Shown here one piece after another: positions 25,463-34,122 of a stretch of DNA of 64,000 bases. How positions within the stretch are numbered: the first letter of the stretch is position 1; every line of letters begins with the position of its first letter. This DNA is from Haloferula rosea (GTDB lineage Bacteria; Verrucomicrobiota; Verrucomicrobiia; Verrucomicrobiales; Akkermansiaceae): positions 1-64,000 of the forward strand of contig NZ_JAENII010000004.1 of the NCBI RefSeq assembly GCF_016595525.1. The letters run 5' to 3'. The translations under genes and the position numbers were made by a program. Under the pieces are notes generated by a model. The model searched no databases. It was not told the DNA's origin and saw only the letters and a list, made by a program, of their open reading frames with translations.

Positions 25463-26410
25463 TCACTCGATGAACATCCGCCCCTGCCGGCGCCGCATCC
25501 TTCCCCCGCCAGGGAGATTGAGGAAGGCCGACCCGTCGGCTACCAGCATCTCAAGAACACGGCTGACCACTCCGCGGCCGAGATCCTGCACGCCGTGGTT
25601 CCTGAGGAAATCGAAGACACAGCTCCACCTCAGCGCCGGTGGCAGAGACATCAGCTTCCTGATGTGGATGCGGCCCTGAGGATCCAGAACCTCGGCCTGC
25701 TCGACCGCCCAGGTTTCGATCTCCCGGAGCTCGGCATCCGACTCCGCGGCCTTCTGCAGCGAGCTCAGCACATCGCGCCCGGCGATCTCCTCAAGCAAGG
25801 GCAGCGCTTCGTTGCGGAGCCGGTTGCGCACCGCCATCGGCTCCGCGTTCGTGGCATCCTCACGCCAGCTCAGGTTCTGCGACTCCAGCCACGAGCGAAG
25901 CCGCGCCCGACTGACCGTGAGCAGGGGTCGGGAAATCTGCATCGACAGCCCGGCCATCGCCAACGACTGCTCCACCTTCATCCCGCTGGCACCCCGACTC
26001 CCCCTCAGTAGATTCCACAGCACCGTTTCCGCCTGGTCGTCGGCATGGTGGGCCAGAAGCAACCGCCGGCACCGTGTCTTGCGGCCGCATTCCGCGAAAA
26101 ACGCATGTCGCGCCCTGCGTCCCGCCGTCTCCACCGAGCAGCCCCACATCTCGGCACACTGCCCGACATCCTCCCGCCCCCCCCTGAACTCACATCCGAG
26201 GCGCTCCGCCAAGCGTTCCACGAACCGGGCATCCGCCGACGCCGCCCGGCGCCGCAGGCCATGGTTGAGATGACACACGACGAGGCGCTGGAAACCCTCG
26301 CGCTGCAACAAATGCAGCAAGGCCACCGAATCCGCCCCGCCCGAAACCCCGACGAGGTAGCGGCGGCGTTTCGAAGCCTCCTTCAGCCATCCAAAATCCC
26401 CGTCCAGCAC
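25463..26410 (-). CDS. tilS: tRNA(Ile)-lysidine synthetase
   Basis: A 315-residue enzyme that converts C34 of the CAU anticodon of tRNA-Ile2 to lysidine, so that it reads AUA. The PP-loop is LVGVSGGADSVALLHLLQ; LVVCHLNHGLR and LLLAHHADDQAETVLWNLLRG complete the ATP-binding domain, and WREDATN is the usual downstream motif. The length is like the short Aquifex form without the extra C-terminal domain. The start is a GTG at 26410 preceded by ggaggcagga; the upstream part of the frame (to 26842) overlaps other genes and is non-coding in content. Confidence 0.92.
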   Translation of the reverse strand: MLDGDFGWLKEASKRRRYLVGVSGGADSVALLHLLQREGFQRLVVCHLNHGLRRRAASADARFVERLAERLGCEFRGGREDVGQCAEMWGCSVETAGRRARHAFFAECGRKTRCRRLLLAHHADDQAETVLWNLLRGSRGASGMKVEQSLAMAGLSMQISRPLLTVSRARLRSWLESQNLSWREDATNAEPMAVRNRLRNEALPLLEEIAGRDVLSSLQKAAESDAELREIETWAVEQAEVLDPQGRIHIRKLMSLPPALRWSCVFDFLRNHGVQDLGRGVVSRVLEMLVADGSAFLNLPGGGRMRRRQGRMFIE

Positions 26411-26518
26411 GGCTCCATCCTGCCTCCGACACGCCGTTCCATACAGCCATAAATCCCTTGGCCACCTGCCAGCCAGAATCTGCGTGCCGCATCCCCATCG
26501 CCCCGCTAGCCTCACCCC

Positions 26519-26785
26519 ATGGAACACTGGATCGCATGGGCCATTCTCGGGCTCGCCGCAGGCGCCATCGCACGCGCGATCGTCCCCGGAGAAGAGCGGG
26601 GCGGCTGGATTCCCACCATGATCCTCGGCATCATCGGCGCCTTCGTCGGCGGATGGATCGCCGAGCGCATCGGATTCCTCCCACCCTCCGATCCCGGCAC
26701 CTGGCTCCCCGGGCCGAAGTCCATCCTCTCCGCGACCGTCGGCGCCATCATCGTGCTCTCGATCTGGAAGTGGCTGAGACGCTGA
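26519..26785 (+). CDS. GlsB/YeaQ/YmgE-family small membrane protein
   Basis: An 88-residue integral membrane protein. Three hydrophobic segments occur: WIAWAILGLAAGAIARAIVPG, IPTMILGIIGAFVGGWIAERIGF and ILSATVGAIIVLSIWKWL. The GWIPTMILGIIGAFVGGW signature identifies the transglycosylase-associated (GlsB/YeaQ/YmgE) family, whose members are stress-induced in several bacteria; the name does not imply enzyme activity. It is divergent from TilS with about 110 bases between. A promoter could not be assigned. Confidence 0.9.
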   Translation: MEHWIAWAILGLAAGAIARAIVPGEERGGWIPTMILGIIGAFVGGWIAERIGFLPPSDPGTWLPGPKSILSATVGAIIVLSIWKWLRR

Positions 26786-26901
26786 TTCCCGATTCCGCGG
26801 TCGCGCCAATGAAAGGAATTCACCCCGCGTAGAACTACGCACGCGGATCTTTCATCTTTCTTCTTGAGTGGCCTGCTGGCGGAGGTAGCTTGGACGGAAC
26901 C

Positions 26902-26928
26902 CCTTGTGAAACCAATTGGTTAACAAGG
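26902..26928. promoter_or_regulatory. Near-perfect palindrome upstream of the pilin-like gene
   Basis: CCTTGT (26902-26907) and ACAAGG (26923-26928) flank the 12-bp palindrome aaccaattggtt (26910-26921), so the whole 27-base site is almost perfectly symmetric. No T-run follows, which argues against a terminator. It lies 58 bases before the pilin-like start in the AT-richest part of the gap and may be an operator. Confidence 0.5.
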
Positions 26929-26986
26929 TGCATAAAAAACGGGGCACCCATAAATCCGCCCCAAAACACATAAACATAACGAAAAC

Positions 26987-27691
26987 ATGAAAACCAAGAC
27001 CATGCGACCTCATGGCTTCACTCTGGTGGAGCTGCTGGTGGTCATCGTCATCATCGCGGCCCTCGCGGGCCTTTCCGCTCCCATGATCCTGCGCCAGCAA
27101 AAGGCGGCAGCACGCACGGAAGCGATCAGCAATGCCAAGCAAGTGGGCCTCGCCCTGCTTGAGTTCGACCAGGAATACGGCTCCTTCCCCGACAACGACA
27201 CGGCGGAAGAAGTGGCAGCATCCACCGGCACCGACCTGAATCTGTCCGGCGATACTTCCAACGACTACTTCCGTCAGCTCATTGCCTACGGCATCCAGTC
27301 TGAAGACATCTTCTTCACCAAGACCGCCTACACGCGGAAGCCAGACAACGTGATCAACGCGAGCAATGCCCTCGAAGCCGGCGAAGTCGGATTCGGCTAC
27401 GTCATGCTCGACGCCACCACCGCCCAGAACACCTCCGGCAATCCTGGCCGCCCGGTCCTCGTGACCCCGCTCCTCGATGCTTCCACCCAGTGGGAGTTCG
27501 ATGCCGACCCATACGGTGACAAGGCCGTGATCCTGCGCCTCGACAACAGTGCCAAGGCGCTCCAGATCCGCGACAGCGACAAGAACGTCACCGTCGGTGG
27601 CGGCAAGACGCTCCAGCAAACCGGTGACGAGACCGTTTGGGGAACCAACACGACCCCGACCCTCAAGGCACCCGGCAAGCGCGGCGGCTGA
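26987..27691 (+). CDS. Type II secretion/pilin-like protein with prepilin N-terminus
   Basis: A 234-residue protein with a prepilin-type leader. Cleavage would fall after the Gly of HGFTLVELLVVIVIIAALAG, leaving F1 and the conserved Glu at +5. The hydrophobic helix is followed by the usual alpha-spine and a soluble domain (RTEAISNAKQVGLALLEFDQEYG) as in GspG-like and verrucomicrobial prepilin-like proteins. Many such genes exist in these genomes, often outside pilus loci, and no secretion machinery is visible near it. The ATG at 26987 is preferred; a second ATG at 27002 exists. A strong terminator follows at 27738. Confidence 0.88.
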   Translation: MKTKTMRPHGFTLVELLVVIVIIAALAGLSAPMILRQQKAAARTEAISNAKQVGLALLEFDQEYGSFPDNDTAEEVAASTGTDLNLSGDTSNDYFRQLIAYGIQSEDIFFTKTAYTRKPDNVINASNALEAGEVGFGYVMLDATTAQNTSGNPGRPVLVTPLLDASTQWEFDADPYGDKAVILRLDNSAKALQIRDSDKNVTVGGGKTLQQTGDETVWGTNTTPTLKAPGKRGG

Positions 27692-27737
27692 TCCGAGACC
27701 ACTCAAAAACCCAAACTCAACCCAAAAACCCAACCCA

Positions 27738-27771
27738 ACCGGGAGGTCCTTCGTGGCCTTCCGGTTTTTTT
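27738..27771 (+). terminator. Rho-independent terminator after the pilin-like gene
   Basis: The stem accgggagg (27738-27746) pairs with ccttccggt (27757-27765, one G-T wobble) around a 10-base loop, and seven T follow. It lies 47 bases after the pilin-like stop. Confidence 0.85.
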
Positions 27772-27810
27772 GTTTGCCCATCCCCGGGGCGTGGTCGAAC
27801 CAATAGCACC

Positions 27811-28230
27811 ATGTCGGACGCTCCAAATGCCTTGGCCTACCTGCCCTACCCGGCCTCCACGCTGAGCCCGCCGATCGTCCCGACGGACCTCAGCAACTTC
27901 AAGGCGCGGGGGATCTCCCAGGTCGAGCGCGACCTCCAACAGAAGCTCGTCGAGCTGCGTGAGTCCTACATGGCCGCCATCGACCACTTCAATTGGAACA
28001 AACTCGTCTACGAGGCGGAAATCCATTTCGAGCCGGTCGTCGGTGAAAGCTACCACCTCTACGAGACCCGCGGCCGCCGCGTGCTCTCCATGATCGGGCC
28101 GAACGAGTGGCCGATGCGTCACCTCGCCAGCTTCCGGCTGAATGTCGATCGTCAATGGCAGCTCATCGAGACCGCCGACGACATCGACCCCCGAAGCTTC
28201 TTCGGCACCCAGGTCGAGGAACCCCAGTGA
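27811..28230 (+). CDS. DUF2452-like protein
   Basis: A 139-residue soluble protein. The segments SQVERDLQQKLVELRESYMAA and LVYEAEIHFEPVVGESYHLY followed by RRVLSMIGPNEW are the hallmark of DUF2452 proteins, which are found in Bacteroidetes and related groups and have no known function. No signal peptide is present. It is separated from the pilin-like gene by the terminator at 27738. It could be cotranscribed with the DAHP synthase gene downstream (133-base gap), but nothing shows it directly. Confidence 0.75.
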   Translation: MSDAPNALAYLPYPASTLSPPIVPTDLSNFKARGISQVERDLQQKLVELRESYMAAIDHFNWNKLVYEAEIHFEPVVGESYHLYETRGRRVLSMIGPNEWPMRHLASFRLNVDRQWQLIETADDIDPRSFFGTQVEEPQ

Positions 28231-28362
28231 AGCCACCGCGCGTTCCCCGGCGTAGGGACGTCAGCCCAGCCCTCGTCGCTACCGCCGATCGAGCCGGTCT
28301 CGATGGCGGCATCGCACGATTGAGATTTGATCATCGGGCCCCAACACCCGACAGTCTTCCTC

Positions 28363-29409
28363 ATGACCACCTCCCGCGTCTCCGACCTTCACGTCGCCCG
28401 GAACGTCCCACTCCCCGCTCCCGCCCTGCTGCAGGCCGAGATTCCACGCTCCGAGCGCCAGGCAGACATCGTCGCCGCATCCCGGGAAGCCATCGGCTCC
28501 ATCCTCTTCGGCGACGACCCCCGACTGCTGGTCATCGTCGGTCCCTGCTCGATTCATGATACCGACGCCGGCCTCGAGTATGCCCAGCGCCTCGCCGCCC
28601 TGTCCGAGCGCCTCAGCGACAAGCTCTGCATCGTCATGCGGGTCTATTTCGAGAAACCCCGGACCACCGTCGGCTGGAAGGGGCTCATCATGGATCCAGA
28701 GCTCGATGGCTCCGACAACATCCCCGAAGGCCTCCGTCAGGCGCGTGGCTTCCTGCGCCAGGTCATCGACCTCGGCCTGCCCACCGCGACCGAGCTCCTC
28801 GATCCCATCACCCCCCAATACATCGCCGACCTGATCAGCTGGTCCGCCATCGGCGCACGTACCACCGAGAGCCAGACCCACCGCCAGATGGCCTCCGGTC
28901 TTTCCATGCCCGTGGGCTTCAAGAACACCATCTCAGGCGGACTCACCGCAGCGATCAACGCCGTCAAGGCCGCCAGCCGCGAACAGACATTCCTCGGAGT
29001 GTCCGATCAGGGTGTCGCCTCCGCCGTCACCACCACCGGCAACCCCAACTGCCACGTCATCCTGCGTGGCGGTGAAGACGGACCGAACTACGACGAAAGC
29101 AGTATCAAGGCCACCCGGGATGCGCTCGAAGCCGCCAAGCTTCCGCCCGCCATCGTTGTCGATGCTTCCCACGCGAACTGCGGCAAGGACGACACCCGCA
29201 TGCCGGATGTCTTCCGCGACATCGTCCGCCAGCGTGCCGCCGGGGACACCTCCATCATCGGTGCCATGCTGGAAAGCAACCTTGTCGCCGGCAACCAGAG
29301 TTTCCCCCAACCGCTCGACCAACTGGTCCGCGGCAAATCCATCACCGACAAGTGCATCGACTGGGAAACCACGGAAGCCTTGCTCCACGAAGCAGCGGAG
29401 GCCTTGTAA
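28363..29409 (+). CDS. aroG: 3-deoxy-7-phosphoheptulonate synthase (class I, AroF/G/H type)
   Basis: A 348-residue enzyme that condenses phosphoenolpyruvate with erythrose 4-phosphate, the first step of aromatic amino acid synthesis. Family motifs are VIVGPCSIHD (PEP/metal site), MRVYFEKPRTTVGWKG, WSAIGARTTESQTHRQMASG, PVGFKNTISGG and VVDASHANCGKD, with SIIGAMLESNLVAGNQ near the C-terminus. All catalytic and Mn-binding residues are present. ATG 28363 was chosen; an upstream ATG at 28327 in the same frame is unlikely. Which aromatic acid gives feedback inhibition cannot be read from sequence. Confidence 0.94.
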   Translation: MTTSRVSDLHVARNVPLPAPALLQAEIPRSERQADIVAASREAIGSILFGDDPRLLVIVGPCSIHDTDAGLEYAQRLAALSERLSDKLCIVMRVYFEKPRTTVGWKGLIMDPELDGSDNIPEGLRQARGFLRQVIDLGLPTATELLDPITPQYIADLISWSAIGARTTESQTHRQMASGLSMPVGFKNTISGGLTAAINAVKAASREQTFLGVSDQGVASAVTTTGNPNCHVILRGGEDGPNYDESSIKATRDALEAAKLPPAIVVDASHANCGKDDTRMPDVFRDIVRQRAAGDTSIIGAMLESNLVAGNQSFPQPLDQLVRGKSITDKCIDWETTEALLHEAAEAL

Positions 29410-29474
29410 AAAGTTCGGGAAAGTCCCCGGAAACGCAGCAATTCCGGCACTCCAAAATCTGAACAAAACTTCGC

Positions 29475-29502
29475 TTGCACGGTCAGGGTCCACTCCTACG
29501 AT
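29475..29502 (+). promoter_or_regulatory. Candidate promoter directly upstream of the M29-like peptidase
   Basis: TTGCAC at 29475-29480, a 16-base spacer and TACGAT at 29497-29502. The expected transcription start falls about 2 bases before the ATG at 29511, so the message would be leaderless. This is a prediction by eye. Confidence 0.35.
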
Positions 29503-29510
29503 TGGGCGTT

Positions 29511-30725
29511 ATGTCTAGCGCACTTGCCTCCCTCCCCGATTATTTGGAGGAAGAAATTCTTCTGAATCCCGAGAACCGCGAATTCCCGCCGTTCGATCTG
29601 GTCAACCTACTCAGCACGGTTTTCGAACCCACCGAGGGATGCCGGGTTTGCATTCTAACCGACTTCGATGAGCCCGCCGAACTCATCAAGGACTTCAATT
29701 TCCTCAAGCAGGACGGTTTCCCCGTTCAGAAGAAGGCACACGAGGCATTCTACGAAGCACTCCACGGTGGAGCCATGAAAGCTCTCGGCATGCACGGTGG
29801 CGAGATGTTCGCCTACCGCTGCACCCATGGCTCGAACCTCGACCTTGCCGATGAGGTCTGGAATACCGAAGGCAGGCAGCTCTCGCTCGATCAGGACATC
29901 TACAGCAAGTATGACATCGTCCTCTGCATCTCCACCTTCTCGGCCACGGCACCACTGACCGCCAAGTGCAAGGAATTCGGTTTCCGCGGCGCCACACTGC
30001 ATGGGTTGAATGACATCATCCTGAGCTCCGGCCTCGCCGTGAACTACGACGAGGTTTCCGCCGATGCCGAACGCATCCGCCTCGCCATGACCAAGGCCGA
30101 CAGCATGGAAATCGACTTCGCACTCGAAGATGGACGCATCCTCACCGCGTGGCTGGGGCTTTCCCAACAGGAAGCCCAGAAGTCGCACGGTCTGTGCAAG
30201 GGCAAGACTCCCGATGTGGCCAACCTGCCCGCCGGCGAAGTCTACTTCGTGCCGGATGATGCCCGCGGGCACTTCCCAATGAAGTATGAGGACGGAACTC
30301 TCGGCGTCCTCACCGTGGAGGACCGGAACATCATCAAGTCCGAGTTGATCGAAGGAAACCAGGCCACCATCGACGAGCACAACGCGCGCCTCGCCGACGA
30401 CCCGATGACCGGCACCCTCGGCGAGCTCGGGTTCGGCACCCAAGTGCTGCCCGTTTCCGGTGCCGACATTCAGGATGAGAAAGTGCTCGGCACCTGCCAC
30501 CTCGCCACCGGGCGGGATGACCATCTCGGCGGCGACATCGTGCCGGACATGTTCAAGAAGCACGAGAACTCGACCCACGACGACATCCTCTTCGCCCCGC
30601 ACAAGACTCCCAATTTCAACATCCAGGAAGTGCGGATGAACCGCGGTGACCAGCAGGAAGTCATCATCGAGAACTTCCGCCCGTCCCGGTACATCATGGA
30701 TGCCCTCGCATCCGATCGCGGGTGA
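29511..30725 (+). CDS. M29-like aminopeptidase family protein
   Basis: A 404-residue cytosolic protein. The C-terminal half matches the M29 metallo-aminopeptidase (aminopeptidase T) layout: NLPAGEVYFVPDD, TLGELGFGTQV, DEKVLGTCHLATGRDDHLGG and an HKTPNFNIQEV stretch near the end. The N-terminal region is less conserved. M29 enzymes use two metal ions to remove N-terminal residues from peptides. Whether all metal ligands are present was not verified. The ATG at 29511 lies 9 bases after a good -10 box. A perfect-stem terminator follows at 30756. Confidence 0.78.
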   Translation: MSSALASLPDYLEEEILLNPENREFPPFDLVNLLSTVFEPTEGCRVCILTDFDEPAELIKDFNFLKQDGFPVQKKAHEAFYEALHGGAMKALGMHGGEMFAYRCTHGSNLDLADEVWNTEGRQLSLDQDIYSKYDIVLCISTFSATAPLTAKCKEFGFRGATLHGLNDIILSSGLAVNYDEVSADAERIRLAMTKADSMEIDFALEDGRILTAWLGLSQQEAQKSHGLCKGKTPDVANLPAGEVYFVPDDARGHFPMKYEDGTLGVLTVEDRNIIKSELIEGNQATIDEHNARLADDPMTGTLGELGFGTQVLPVSGADIQDEKVLGTCHLATGRDDHLGGDIVPDMFKKHENSTHDDILFAPHKTPNFNIQEVRMNRGDQQEVIIENFRPSRYIMDALASDRG

Positions 30726-30755
30726 GCACTGCGGGCGAATCAGAAACTTAATGAC

Positions 30756-30783
30756 AAAGCCGGAGCCGCAGGGCTCCGGCTTT
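30756..30783 (+). terminator. Perfect 12-bp hairpin between the peptidase and cupin genes
   Basis: AAAGCCGGAGCC (30756-30767) pairs exactly with GGCTCCGGCTTT (30772-30783) around the tetraloop gcag. Only three T close the right arm and cg follows, so it may be a terminator or an mRNA-stabilising hairpin. Confidence 0.75.
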
Positions 30784-30825
30784 CGCTTGGCTCCACGACA
30801 GGAGCCGCCCAAAGTGAATCCCATC

Positions 30826-31209
30826 ATGAGCGAGAAACGCTATCACCTCGTCGATTTCCCTGCCCTCGACCCCGTCGAATGCTGCTGCGGAACCACCCGG
30901 AGGGCATTTGTCGATCTGGACGATGCCCCGGCCTCCGCCCACTACCTCGAAGTCAAGGATGAGCCGACAACCCACTACCACAAGAAGACCACCGAGATCT
31001 ACCTCGTGCTCGAAGGTGAGGGTTTCCTCGAGCTCGATGGAGAAATGGTGCCGGTGAAGCCACTCAGTGCCGTCATGATCCGCCCCGGTTGCCGGCATCG
31101 CGCCGTCGGGAAACTGAAGGTCATCAACCTTCCCATCCCGAAACACGACGACGACGATTTCTTCTACGATGAAGCGGATGCCGATGCGGCATCGCCTCCC
31201 GTTCACTGA
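30826..31209 (+). CDS. Cupin-domain protein upstream of the mercaptohistidine methyltransferase
   Basis: A 127-residue cupin. Metal-binding motif 1 is PTTHYHKKTTEIYLVLEGEGF (His, His, Glu) and motif 2 is KPLSAVMIRPGCRHRAVG (His). The N-terminus (VECCCGTTRRAFVDLDD) has three consecutive cysteines. The C-terminus is highly acidic (HDDDDFFYDEADADA). Eight bases separate it from the methyltransferase gene, so they are one operon. A small-molecule thiol dioxygenase or a sensor is possible, given the partner, but this is inference. Confidence 0.85.
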   Translation: MSEKRYHLVDFPALDPVECCCGTTRRAFVDLDDAPASAHYLEVKDEPTTHYHKKTTEIYLVLEGEGFLELDGEMVPVKPLSAVMIRPGCRHRAVGKLKVINLPIPKHDDDDFFYDEADADAASPPVH

Positions 31210-31217
31210 CTCCCTCC

Positions 31218-31946
31218 ATGCCTGACAACCCCTACGAGAGCAGGAAGCTGCTGTCCGAATACCTCCTCTTCCACTACGGCCGTCCGTCCGAGATCCTCCC
31301 GGAGCACGCGCCGCAGGGAATGGAAGCCGCACTCGACTTCGCGGTCCGCACCCCGGGCCACTTCTCCGATGGTGAGGTCAGCCGTGCCCTCGATCTCGGA
31401 TGCGCGGTCGGCCGGTCTTCCTACGAGATGTCCCGTAGCTGCCGTGAGGTGGTCGGAATCGATTTCTCCCATTCCTTCGTGCAGGCGGCCGACTCGCTCC
31501 GCCACGGGCCACTCGACTACGAGCGCATTGACGAAGCACACCTCCAGACCGCACTCGAAGCGAGATTGCCGGAGGGAGTGGATCCCGCGCGGGTGCGTTT
31601 CGAACAAGGCGACGCGATGTTCCTTCGGGCCGACCTCGGCCGCTTCGACCGCCTCCATGCCGCCAACCTGATCTGCCGTCTCACCGAACCCCGGCTGCTC
31701 CTCGAGCGACTGCCCGACCTGCTCGTGAGTGGTGGCGAACTCGTCCTTGCCACCCCTTGCACCTGGCTGGGCGAATTCACCCGTCCGGAGTTCTGGCCCG
31801 AGGGTTCGACCCTGGAGTGGCTCCAGAAGCATCTCGACCACGCCTTCCTGCTCGAATCTTCAGCAGACGAGCCCTTCCTCATCCGCGAAACATCCCGCAA
31901 GTTCCAATGGACCGCTTCGCAAGTGACCCGCTGGAAGCGCAAATAG
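31218..31946 (+). CDS. Putative 4-mercaptohistidine N1-methyltransferase (OvoA C-terminal type)
   Basis: A 242-residue SAM-dependent methyltransferase. The opening YESRKLLSEYLLFHYG and the SAM motif ALDLGCAVGRSSYEMSR identify the ovothiol-pathway family (TIGR04345), in which the enzyme methylates 5-thiohistidine to ovothiol A. GDAMFLRADLGRFDRLHAAN and the finish FQWTASQVTRWKRK fit the family. In many bacteria it is fused to the sulfoxide synthase OvoA; here it stands alone and OvoA is not in the window. It follows the cupin gene by 8 bases. Confidence 0.88.
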   Translation: MPDNPYESRKLLSEYLLFHYGRPSEILPEHAPQGMEAALDFAVRTPGHFSDGEVSRALDLGCAVGRSSYEMSRSCREVVGIDFSHSFVQAADSLRHGPLDYERIDEAHLQTALEARLPEGVDPARVRFEQGDAMFLRADLGRFDRLHAANLICRLTEPRLLLERLPDLLVSGGELVLATPCTWLGEFTRPEFWPEGSTLEWLQKHLDHAFLLESSADEPFLIRETSRKFQWTASQVTRWKRK

Positions 31947-31949
31947 GGA

Positions 31950-31979
31950 CACACCCTCTCCCGGGTGGAAGAGGGCGTG
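31950..31979. terminator. Hairpin between convergent genes
   Basis: CACaCCCTCT (31950-31959) pairs with AGAGGGcGTG (31970-31979) with one internal mismatch. It lies between the methyltransferase stop and the end of the convergent vWA gene. There is no T-run, so it is only a possible bidirectional terminator. Confidence 0.5.
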
Positions 31980-31986
31980 CCGTGAC

Positions 31987-34122
31987 TCACTGCATCCCTT
32001 TCAGCATCTTGACGAACTCGGAGCGTTGTTCATCCGGATCGTCGGCGAGCGAAGGCCTCGCGATCTCCGCGATCTGATCCCAGCTGAAATCCTCCAGTTC
32101 CCCGAAGTTGCGGAGCTTCATCCCGAACATCGCGACCGCCGCAGCCAACTGGAAATCCTTGTCGGCCTCCGAGACCTCGACCGCCTCGCCCTTGACAGCT
32201 TTCTCGATGAGCTTGCTCTTGTCGCCCTCAGGGTGCTTGTAGCGGAGCTTCAGGGTGAACCAGTCATCACTCTCCACCAGCTCGACCTCGGGTTCTTCCG
32301 TTGGCTTCCGCTGATATCTCAGCTTGTCGACTTCCCCCGTATCCGGGGCATCCACCCCTGCGGGCACGATCTCATAGATGGCGGTCACGGTATGGCCTGC
32401 ACCGATCTCTCCGGCATCCACCTTGTCGTCGTTGAAATCCCGGTCCCGCAGCACCCGGTTGGCATAGCCGATCAAGCGATAGGCGGCCACCTTCCCCGGA
32501 TTGAACTCGACCTGGATCTTCACGTCCTTGGCAATGGTCACCAGCGTGCCGCTCAGCTTGTTCATCAGCACCCGCTTCGCCTCACCCCTGCCATCGAGGT
32601 AGAAGTAGTTCCCGTTCCCGTCGTTGCTGATCTGCTCCATCAGGGCGTCGTTCAGATTTCCCGTGCCGAAGCCAAGCACCGTCAGATAGACCCCCTTCGC
32701 CGCGCGCTTCTGCACGAGCTTCACGAGCTCTCCCTGCCCGGTGACTCCCACATTGAAGTCTCCGTCGGTGGCAAGGATCACACGGTTCACTCCACCGTCG
32801 CGCTTGTGGTTGAGTGCCATCTGATAGGCCCGCTGCAGTCCGGCGCCACCATTGGTCGAGCCGCCGGATTCCAGCTTGCCGATCGCCGAGAGCGCCTGCC
32901 GTTTTCCATCCTCGTCCAGAAGCGTGGGTGGCAGAACCACCCCCTCGGTGCCGGCATAGACGACGATCCCGACCCGGTCGCGCTCATCGAGGCTCTTCAC
33001 CAGCATCTTCATCGAGCGCTTGAGGAGTTGGAGCTTGTCCGGCGACTGCATCGATCCCGAAACATCGATCAGGAAGACCAGGTTGGAGGCAGGGCGCGCA
33101 TTCATCTCCACTTCCCGGCCCTTGAGAGCCACCCGGGCCAGCAAGTGTTCCGGTGCCCACGGGCAGGTAGTGATGGCGGTATCCACCGCAAACGGCCTTT
33201 CCCCTTCCGGAGCTGGATAACGATAGTCGAAGTAGTTGATGCACTCCTCGATTCTTACCGCATCCGGCTGGACCCGGCGCCCCTCCCGGATGGCGCGGCG
33301 CAGGTTCGTGAAGGACGCCGTGTCCACATCGATCGAGAAGGTCGATAGCGGCGTATCCAAAGCCGACTTCCACGGCTGATCCACCAACTGCCCGTAGCGC
33401 TCGGTATTGCCACCACGATCGAGGATGCCTTCACCCAGTGGAGGTCGCGGTTCCGGGACAGGGACCATTCTGGGTTGGGGCATCGACCGCCCTGTCGAAA
33501 GACTGCGCGATTGAATGTTCCCGGCTTTGCCGGTCGTGTCGGTTTTCGCGAATGGGGCTTCGTTCGCCAACCCATCGGCAGGAACGGATCCCCCTTGGGG
33601 AGCACGGGCCGGCATTGGCTTCACCACAGCCGGAGGTGCCGGCGGGCTGATCGCGCCGGAATCCGCCGGCACATCCATCCCTGGAGTGTGCTCTTCGGCG
33701 ACGAAGGTGTCGGCCTTCTCCAAACGATCCAACGCCGCCATACCGCTCTCCGGTTCAACAGCGAAGGTATCCAACTCGCGCGACTCCACGGCAGCGGATT
33801 CTGCCGGCAGTTTGCCCCGCGGACCTGGAAGCGCCCGGGTGCGATCCTCTTGCTCGGTGACATGATGATAGGCCACCTCCGGAGCGGCAGCACGGTTCTT
33901 GTAGTGAACCCATGCCCCACCCATCGCGACCGCCGCCGCTGCCGAGAGCGGCACCCATGCGGGTATCCGTCTCCGGGCCTTGGGAGCGTCCTCATCGATC
34001 GCCTTCTCGATGCCCTCGAGCAATTGCTCGTCCGCATCCCGGTTCCTTGCCTGCTCCTTGAGCAGTGCATCCATCAGATCATCTTCCGCTTTCATTTCAA
34101 ATTGGTCTTGGTTGGGGTTCAT
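31987..34122 (-). CDS. vWA-domain membrane protein coupled to an ECF sigma factor
   Basis: A 711-residue protein. The acidic N-terminal 50 residues are cytoplasmic, followed by one membrane helix (WVPLSAAAAVAMGGAWV, about 56-72), a long Pro/Ala-rich linker and, from about residue 255, the vWF type A N-terminal and vWA domains. The MIDAS motif is DVSGSMQS (Asp353, Ser355, Ser357) and ILATDGDFNVG follows. The C-terminal part fits the YfbK/DUF3520 family. The ATG overlaps the sigma-factor stop by ATGA. In this position one expects an anti-sigma factor; the short cytoplasmic region could play that role, but no zinc-binding motif is seen. Confidence 0.88.
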   Translation of the reverse strand: MNPNQDQFEMKAEDDLMDALLKEQARNRDADEQLLEGIEKAIDEDAPKARRRIPAWVPLSAAAAVAMGGAWVHYKNRAAAPEVAYHHVTEQEDRTRALPGPRGKLPAESAAVESRELDTFAVEPESGMAALDRLEKADTFVAEEHTPGMDVPADSGAISPPAPPAVVKPMPARAPQGGSVPADGLANEAPFAKTDTTGKAGNIQSRSLSTGRSMPQPRMVPVPEPRPPLGEGILDRGGNTERYGQLVDQPWKSALDTPLSTFSIDVDTASFTNLRRAIREGRRVQPDAVRIEECINYFDYRYPAPEGERPFAVDTAITTCPWAPEHLLARVALKGREVEMNARPASNLVFLIDVSGSMQSPDKLQLLKRSMKMLVKSLDERDRVGIVVYAGTEGVVLPPTLLDEDGKRQALSAIGKLESGGSTNGGAGLQRAYQMALNHKRDGGVNRVILATDGDFNVGVTGQGELVKLVQKRAAKGVYLTVLGFGTGNLNDALMEQISNDGNGNYFYLDGRGEAKRVLMNKLSGTLVTIAKDVKIQVEFNPGKVAAYRLIGYANRVLRDRDFNDDKVDAGEIGAGHTVTAIYEIVPAGVDAPDTGEVDKLRYQRKPTEEPEVELVESDDWFTLKLRYKHPEGDKSKLIEKAVKGEAVEVSEADKDFQLAAAVAMFGMKLRNFGELEDFSWDQIAEIARPSLADDPDEQRSEFVKMLKGMQ

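Noticed and set aside
26411-26842. Upstream part of the TilS frame as coding
   Set aside because: It is antisense to the GlsB-like gene, lacks the TilS N-terminal motif order, and a GTG with a ribosome-binding site lies at 26410.
32026-33348. 440-codon plus-strand frame over the vWA gene
   Set aside because: It is antisense to the vWA protein, whose MIDAS motif and coupling to sigma are clear.
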